Below are positions 7,212 through 11,255 of a stretch of 11,255 bases of DNA, piece by piece. The notes under the pieces are model-generated. The model was not told the DNA's origin and did no database searches. It saw nothing but the letters and a program-made list of their open reading frames with translations. The stretch is taken from positions 1-11,255 of the forward strand of contig CAZJKV010000070.1 in NCBI GenBank assembly GCA_964546765.1, given 5' to 3'. The translations under genes were made by a program, and so were the position numbers. Within the stretch, counting starts at the first letter, position 1; the number at the start of each line of letters is the position of its first letter. Source of the stretch: JAITWN01 sp964546765. Its GTDB lineage: Bacteria > Pseudomonadota > Gammaproteobacteria > SZUA-140.

Positions 7212-8062
7212 ACGAAGAATCGATGGTCGCCGAGATGCCGTGGCTGTACGCCGGCCTCGCGGCCTATGCGCTGGCGACCGTCTTCGCCGCGCAGGGTGTC
7301 CTGCGCACGGCCGGCGAGGCGGCGCTCTCGTTTTCCCGCCGCCATGAACCCTATGTGCTCGGCATGCTGTCGGCCGCAGTGCTGCTGCTCGCGGTCGCGC
7401 TGACCGAACGCTGGCTGCGGGTCGGCCACGGGCCGTTCGTCGACCTGTTCGAGCTGCTGATCAGCCAGCTGTTCAGCCTGGGCCTGATCTACACGATCGC
7501 CTACTGGCGCGTCCCGCTGATCCGGCCGACCGTGATCGTCGTACTGCCGGTGCTGTGGATGATGGGCCTGTGGGTGCTGACCCTCGACCCGGCCGCCAGC
7601 GCCTACCCACCAACCTATTATCATAACTGGCTGTGGGCCCATGTCGGGTTCGGCAAGGTCTTCCTCGGGCTGTGCCTGATCGCGACCGGGCTCGCCGGGA
7701 TAATCCTGCTGCGCGGCGTGCGGGGCTTCCGCTTCTTGCTGCGCCAGATGCCGTCCGACGGCATCATCGACACGATCGCCTGGCGCTTCATGCTGCTGGC
7801 GCTGGTGTTCCACAGCCTGATGCTGATCGCCGGCGCAGTCTGGGCGCAGGACGCCTGGGGCCGTTACTGGGCCTGGGACGCGCTCGAGACTTCGTCGTTC
7901 CTGAACTGGCTGATGCTGGCCGGGCTGATCCACGTGCGGCTGACCTACAACCTGCATCCCCGTCTCGGCGCGATGGCGATCATCGGCGTGTTCGCGTTCG
8001 CGTTCTTCACCTATTTCGGTGCGCCGTTCTATAGCGAGGCGGCGCACAAGGGGGTGATATGA
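7208..8062 (+). CDS. ccsA: Cytochrome c synthase subunit CcsA (ResC), WWD-domain protein
   Basis: A 284-residue polytopic membrane protein of the CcsA/ResC/CcmC/CcmF haem-handling family. The diagnostic tryptophan-rich WWD segment is at 212-226 (WAQDAWGRYWAWDAL), followed by ETSSFLNWL. The conserved RxxxGHGPFVDLFE stretch (71-82) is also present. Histidines fit the four-His haem scheme described for CcsBA: His145 (WAHVGFGK) before the WWD domain and His280 (EAAHKG) near the C-terminus as outer-face candidates, and His202 (FHSLMLIAG) within the membrane; these assignments are by position and are inference. Several hydrophobic segments are evident, at about 13-30, 48-66, 84-100, 106-126, 148-170, 192-211, 230-242 and 256-272. 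CcsA presents haem on its outer face so that ResB/CcsA can attach it to reduced apocytochrome. It overlaps resB and the following TPR gene by 4 nt each. Confidence 0.93.
   Translation: MNEESMVAEMPWLYAGLAAYALATVFAAQGVLRTAGEAALSFSRRHEPYVLGMLSAAVLLLAVALTERWLRVGHGPFVDLFELLISQLFSLGLIYTIAYWRVPLIRPTVIVVLPVLWMMGLWVLTLDPAASAYPPTYYHNWLWAHVGFGKVFLGLCLIATGLAGIILLRGVRGFRFLLRQMPSDGIIDTIAWRFMLLALVFHSLMLIAGAVWAQDAWGRYWAWDALETSSFLNWLMLAGLIHVRLTYNLHPRLGAMAIIGVFAFAFFTYFGAPFYSEAAHKGVI
8048..8058 (+). promoter_or_regulatory. Very strong ribosome binding site for the TPR gene
   Basis: AAGGGGGTGAT agrees at 10 of 11 bases with AAGGAGGTGAT, the full complement of the 16S rRNA 3' end. It directly abuts the ATG at 8059 and lies in the last codons of ccsA. 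The GG core is 4 nt from the ATG, a short spacing, but it is the strongest match in the operon. Confidence 0.65.
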
Positions 8063-8829
8063 GGCATACCCATGAATCCTCGATCTCCGCGATCTCGCTG
8101 ACGCTGGTAGGCGTGGTCGCATGCACGATATTCCTGCTGGCGAGCACGCCGGAACTGAAGTCACGGCTGCTGACTGCGGAACTCGTCCCGCAGTTGCAAT
8201 TCGAAGCGAAGTCGAGTGAGCCCGGGCCTGCGCGTGGTGCCGCGGAGCAGCCGAGCCGGGCGCCTCAGGTCGTGGACCTGATGACTTCCGCCGGACAGGC
8301 GCCCGCGCCGCCGGCAGATGAACGCATGGCCGAGATCGACGCGCGTTTCCAGCAGGCAGCCGTCATGCTGCATGCGCAGCGCTACGACGACGCGCTGGTG
8401 GCGCTGCATCGCGTGCTCCAGCTTTCGCCACGCCTGCCCGAGGCCCACGCGAACATGGGTTACGCGCTGCTCGGGATCGAGGACTACGCGGGCGCGTACG
8501 GATTTTTCAAGAGCGCAACCGATCTCGAACCCTATCTCGGTAACGCCTACTGGGGGCTTGCGGTCGCGCTCGAAAAGCTCGGTGACCTGGAAGGCGCCCT
8601 CGGCGCGATGCGCATCTACATCCACCTCGCCCCGCCGGACGATCCCTATGTGCGCCGGGCGCGCTCGGCGCTGTGGGAGTGGGATACCCGGCTCGCGCGC
8701 GGCCCCCTGCCCGAGCACGAGGCCGACTGGATTGACCGCAATACCCGCGAGTGGGTCGAGCGTAACCTGCCAGACCGCGACGGGGCCGAATCCGGCGAGA
8801 TCCCGATCCCGGTCAGGGATCTCAATTGA
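8059..8829 (+). CDS. Membrane-anchored TPR protein, possible apocytochrome chaperone
   Basis: A 256-residue protein with one N-terminal membrane segment (about 10-29), a Pro/Ala-rich linker (55-88) and three consecutive 34-residue TPR units at about 94-127, 128-161 and 162-195. Each has the expected small and aromatic pattern (for example AQRYDDALVALHRVLQLSP and NAYWGLAVALEKLGDLEGA). A Trp-containing helix and a charged tail follow. The segment lacks a clear cleavage site, so the TPR part probably faces the periplasm, anchored in the inner membrane. In System I the TPR domain of CcmI/CycH (and NrfG for NrfA) binds apocytochrome c; an equivalent holdase for the System II synthase encoded just upstream is a reasonable inference. 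TPR domains are generic, so the fold is much more certain than the role. The start is supported by the ATGA overlap with ccsA and a strong ribosome binding site. Confidence 0.85.
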   Translation: MRHTHESSISAISLTLVGVVACTIFLLASTPELKSRLLTAELVPQLQFEAKSSEPGPARGAAEQPSRAPQVVDLMTSAGQAPAPPADERMAEIDARFQQAAVMLHAQRYDDALVALHRVLQLSPRLPEAHANMGYALLGIEDYAGAYGFFKSATDLEPYLGNAYWGLAVALEKLGDLEGALGAMRIYIHLAPPDDPYVRRARSALWEWDTRLARGPLPEHEADWIDRNTREWVERNLPDRDGAESGEIPIPVRDLN

Positions 8830-8843
8830 TCGATCCGCGTGCC

Positions 8844-9482
8844 ATGAAACCGATGCATCGACTGATACTGCTGCTCGCCGCGCTGCTGCTGTCGGCCCAG
8901 GTCCACGCGGCCGGCGGCATAATCGAAGGCACGAACTACCGGGTGATCGAGCCACAGCAGCCGGTAGACGCCGCGCCGGGGACGGTCGAGGTGATCGAGT
9001 TCCTGTGGTATGACTGCCAGACCTGTTTCGTCGTGCAGCCGGCGCTCGAGCGCTGGCTGGCTGAACGCCGCAATACCGTGACCTTCCGCCGCATCCCCGC
9101 GGTCATCGGCGGTCATATGGTCTTCTATGCGCGCGCCTATTTCGCGGCGGAGACCCTCGGCGCCCTCGATCGCGTGCATCACCAGATCTACACCGCACTG
9201 CACCGGCATGGCCGCCAACTCGATGATGAGGCGCTGATGGCAGACTTTTTCGCCGAGCAGGGCGTGGACCGCGCCCGATTCCTGACCGCGTTCCGCGGCA
9301 GCGCGACGGCATCGCGGGTACGCAATGCCCGCCTCGTGGCCCGCCGTTACGACATCCTGGGCGCGCCGAGCTTCGTCGTCAACGGTAAGTATCTCGTCGA
9401 CGCGACGATGGTCCGTAACGCCGAGATGCTGGTGCAGGTCGTTGATCATCTCGTCGACAAGGAGCGGGCCGCAGCGCGGTAG
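8844..9482 (+). CDS. Periplasmic DsbA-like thiol-disulphide protein with CQTC active site
   Basis: A 212-residue thioredoxin-fold protein of the DsbA family. A Sec signal peptide is visible (hydrophobic 7-18, cleavage near A22). The active site is in EFLWYDCQTCF, with Cys58 and Cys61; the cis-proline loop GAPSFVVNGKY has Pro175. Between them is the helical insertion typical of DsbA (for example AAETLGALDRVHHQIYTALH and FFAEQGVDRARF). The CXXC dipeptide is Gln-Thr rather than Pro-His (CPHC) of classic DsbA, so its redox potential may differ. It closes the cytochrome operon. It could reduce or hold apocytochrome thiols for haem attachment, taking the place of CcsX/ResA, or oxidise the five extra cysteines of the 11-haem protein; sequence alone cannot decide. 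ATG 8844 is chosen for the cleaner signal peptide. An in-frame TTG at 8826, overlapping the TPR stop codon in the style of the other junctions, would add six residues and is a real alternative. Confidence 0.88.
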   Translation: MKPMHRLILLLAALLLSAQVHAAGGIIEGTNYRVIEPQQPVDAAPGTVEVIEFLWYDCQTCFVVQPALERWLAERRNTVTFRRIPAVIGGHMVFYARAYFAAETLGALDRVHHQIYTALHRHGRQLDDEALMADFFAEQGVDRARFLTAFRGSATASRVRNARLVARRYDILGAPSFVVNGKYLVDATMVRNAEMLVQVVDHLVDKERAAAR

Positions 9483-9498
9483 CCTTCATCCTCTACCG
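9477..9498. repeat. Small inverted repeat between convergent genes
   Basis: CGGTAG at 9477-9482 and CTACCG at 9493-9498 are perfect inverted copies with a 10-nt loop. The left arm contains the stop codon of the DsbA-like gene and the right arm the stop codon of batD on the other strand. A six-pair stem without a T-rich tail on either strand is weak as a terminator, but it is the only such structure I saw at this junction. Confidence 0.35.
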
Positions 9499-11127
9499 TT
9501 CGTCCCGCCGCCCTGCCGGATGAAAGGCGTGCGGCGACCATTTGTCTGCTTTGTCGTCGCCGGCGCGCGGCGGTTCCCGGCGCAACCAGTCTACGACCCT
9601 CTCGACCCGTTCTGCGAGTTCCGGATCGCCTCCCTCGTGTCCGGCCTGATGGTAGCACCGGCGCTGCACATCCCTGACGACGGCGCGCAGTTCCTCATCG
9701 ACCCCGTGCGTCGCCTCCCGCCGGCGCAAGCCCTGTGCGAGCGTCCGGCTGCCCAGGGCCGAGAGCAGGCGATCGCGCAGCGGGCAGGCGATGAGGATAT
9801 CCGCGCCGATGGCTGCACCGGGCTGCGTACCGTGATTGCCACCCGGTCCGGAGGCGGCGGCGCCCCGCCACCACAAGGCGAGGGTTGCCATCCAGGCCAG
9901 CAACAGGAGCGCTGCCGCGGATTGCCAGATCCGCAGTTCGCGGCTTGCTGGCGCGGTGAATGCAAAGGCCGCAGCATCGTCGGCATCGACGGGACTGCCT
10001 GACACGCGCAACCCCGGCCCCGGCACGCTCAGCAGCGCAATGACGCCCAGGTCGGGGTCGAACCAGGGTAGTTCGATCGCGGGCAGGGTGTACTCGCCCG
10101 GCGCGAGCGGCAGTATCGATCCGCGATACACGGCGACGCTCTCGACCACCCCGTCGCCACGGATCTCGAGGCGCCGCTCTGGCGGGTCCATGAAGATCCG
10201 CAATTCGCCGGCATGGTCATGGAACGGGAGCTCGACCGGCAGGGCGTTGAGCGCCGACGTCGTACGCAGCGTGATCTCCCAGGGCGTCATGCGGCCTGCC
10301 TCGCCCTGCGCGGGCGTGGAAACCTCGAGCGCGGGGCGATTGATCAGGGTCCCGGCGGGGATCGTGTCGGGCAGGTCGGTGACCGCGATACGTTCTTCCG
10401 AAAACGGCAGGCGCCACTGGCGTCCCTCCCGGGTCTCGATCCAGATGTCCGGCAGGAATATCGTGATCTCGTCAGCGGACAGCGGACTGATCGCCCACGC
10501 AGTGCGCGTAACCTGGTACTCGAGGCCGTTGACCTCTTCGACGCGATTACCCTGGGGCAGCATGTGGAGTTCGACCTGCCGCGGCCGGGAATCGACTGGA
10601 CCGCCGAGCCGGGCACTGTCGAGGCTGACCCGGTGATAGAGGTCGATCCAGACGCGCGTCTGTTCGCGGACATGGAGCGTGCGACGGTCGATGCCGCTGA
10701 CGGCAAAGACCTCGGCGGCGGTGCCCTCGTCCGCGTCGAGGACCCGGAGTTCGATCGGGTCGGTGCGCAACCCGTCGACCGCGAATGCCGGGATGGTCAG
10801 TCGCCCGCTCCGGCGGGGGAACAGCGCTACCGTGATCGACGAGGTCGAACGCCCGCGATTGCGGTCGATGTTGAAGCGAAAGTCGGCGCGCGGCGTACCA
10901 AATTCGAACTGCCTCGTCAGCACTGTCAGGTCGATGTTCGGCTCGACGCCCTCGGCGCGCAGCCGGGTCTCGCTGTCGCTCAGCGCGAGCGTCAGCACGA
11001 CGTGCTCGTTGACAAAGAGTTCCTTGCGGTCGACCGTGGCGGTGAAGGTGGCTGCGGCGGCGATGCCGCACCACCCAAGCAGCGGGCACAGTACCAGACA
11101 TCGCAGCAGGGGTCTCACCGCTACCAT
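9493..11127 (-). CDS. batD: BatD family protein (aerotolerance-type, oxygen tolerance)
   Basis: A 544-residue membrane-anchored protein of the BatD family. A signal peptide (about 1-26) is followed by a long beta-rich extracytoplasmic region beginning TFTATVDRKELFVNEHVVLTL, the usual BatD opening, and the recognisable stretch GLEYQVTRTAWAISPLSADE (201-220). One membrane segment lies at about 401-420, then a cytoplasmic helical tail of about 120 residues containing a Cys (491) and a conserved-looking VVDWLRR end. BatD is encoded with MoxR ATPases and VWA proteins (BatA, BatB) in bat operons; the name comes from Bacteroides aerotolerance, but its molecular role is poorly defined, with envelope stress or assembly suggested. 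The start is well supported: AGGAGG is 7 nt upstream. The gene overlaps the preceding minus-strand gene by 7 nt and ends 10 bp from the convergent cytochrome operon, from which it is probably independent. Confidence 0.9.
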   Translation of the reverse strand: MVAVRPLLRCLVLCPLLGWCGIAAAATFTATVDRKELFVNEHVVLTLALSDSETRLRAEGVEPNIDLTVLTRQFEFGTPRADFRFNIDRNRGRSTSSITVALFPRRSGRLTIPAFAVDGLRTDPIELRVLDADEGTAAEVFAVSGIDRRTLHVREQTRVWIDLYHRVSLDSARLGGPVDSRPRQVELHMLPQGNRVEEVNGLEYQVTRTAWAISPLSADEITIFLPDIWIETREGRQWRLPFSEERIAVTDLPDTIPAGTLINRPALEVSTPAQGEAGRMTPWEITLRTTSALNALPVELPFHDHAGELRIFMDPPERRLEIRGDGVVESVAVYRGSILPLAPGEYTLPAIELPWFDPDLGVIALLSVPGPGLRVSGSPVDADDAAAFAFTAPASRELRIWQSAAALLLLAWMATLALWWRGAAASGPGGNHGTQPGAAIGADILIACPLRDRLLSALGSRTLAQGLRRREATHGVDEELRAVVRDVQRRCYHQAGHEGGDPELAERVERVVDWLRREPPRAGDDKADKWSPHAFHPAGRRDER

Positions 11128-11255
11128 GGCTGTTCCTCCTGCGCGCGCGGCCGTTCGGCGTCGAGCAGCATGAATCGGTGACGCAGGACCTCGCCGGCCT
11201 CGTCCTCGACCGCGTCGAGGCGCGCCAGCGCGGAGCGCGCGGCCTCGCCGGGGAC
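11121..11255 (-). CDS. C-terminus of upstream bat gene, probably VWA/TPR BatB/BatC (partial)
   Basis: On the minus strand an open frame enters from the right edge and runs for 44 codons to a TAG at 11121-11123. It encodes a helical, charged tail including ARLDAVEDEAGEVLRHRFML and ending EEQPW. This resembles the end of VWA-TPR BatB/BatC proteins, which commonly close with a pattern like L-x-x-(I/V)-x-(D/E)-x-x-G-x-L-(L)-R-x-(K/R)-F. Its stop codon overlaps the batD start by 7 nt (ATGGTAG), as expected for neighbours in one operon. Only the extreme C-terminus is visible, so the domain content is inferred from this short match and from the usual order of bat genes. Confidence 0.65.
   Translation of the reverse strand, partial: VPGEAARSALARLDAVEDEAGEVLRHRFMLLDAERPRAQEEQPW
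11135..11140 (-). promoter_or_regulatory. Ribosome binding site for batD
   Basis: The minus strand reads AGGAGG here, 7 nt before the batD ATG, a consensus Shine-Dalgarno site at ideal spacing. It lies inside the coding end of the upstream bat gene and settles the batD start. Confidence 0.8.

Noticed and set aside
7142..8164. 340-codon minus-strand frame opposite ccsA
   Set aside because: Gln/His/Arg-rich composition is what the antisense of a Leu- and Trp-rich membrane protein gives; ccsA itself is certain.
9477..9498. Intrinsic bidirectional terminator
   Set aside because: The stem is only six pairs and no T-run follows on either strand, so I list it only as an inverted repeat.
10213..11181. 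322-codon plus-strand frame opposite batD
   Set aside because: Asp/Arg/Gln-rich with no motif and no ribosome binding site; batD on the minus strand has a consensus binding site, signal peptide and family features.

Overview
The window is high-GC DNA from a Gram-negative bacterium. Two lipoproteins, secreted c-type cytochromes, a DsbA-type periplasmic protein and a bat locus all imply an outer membrane and a periplasm. A proteobacterium, perhaps a gammaproteobacterium, is the best guess. No rRNA or tRNA is present, so this rests on gene content and composition only.

Positions 1-9482, plus strand, look like one long operon of at least nine genes, already under way at the left edge. Genes are 3-14 nt apart or overlap; most junctions from 3451 onward are 4-nt ATGA overlaps, so coupled translation is likely. 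No promoter is visible. The order is: (1) a partial cysteine-free helical repeat protein; (2) a secreted triheme c7-type cytochrome; (3, 4) two lipoproteins, each a predicted six-bladed NHL beta-propeller; (5) a secreted 911-residue cytochrome with 11 CXXCH haem sites; (6, 7) the two halves of a System II cytochrome c synthase, ResB/Ccs1 and CcsA/ResC; (8) a membrane-anchored TPR protein; (9) a periplasmic DsbA-like thiol-disulphide protein with the unusual active site CQTC.

Read together, genes 2-5 look like the electron-carrying and surface or outer-membrane parts of a multihaem system, and genes 6-9 like a dedicated factory that translocates haem, holds the apocytochrome, manages its thiols and attaches haem. 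The closest known theme is extracellular electron transfer, including cytochrome nanowire loci, where multihaem cytochromes lie beside NHL proteins. The 11-haem protein, the repeat protein and the exact gene combination are not ones I can match to a named system.

Positions 9493-11255, minus strand, belong to a separate, convergent locus: batD, preceded by the last 44 codons of a gene that resembles the C-terminus of a VWA/TPR BatB/BatC protein. The two transcription units meet with 10 bp between stop codons. There is no gene-free stretch above 300 bases, and I saw no mobile element, CRISPR array or RNA gene.
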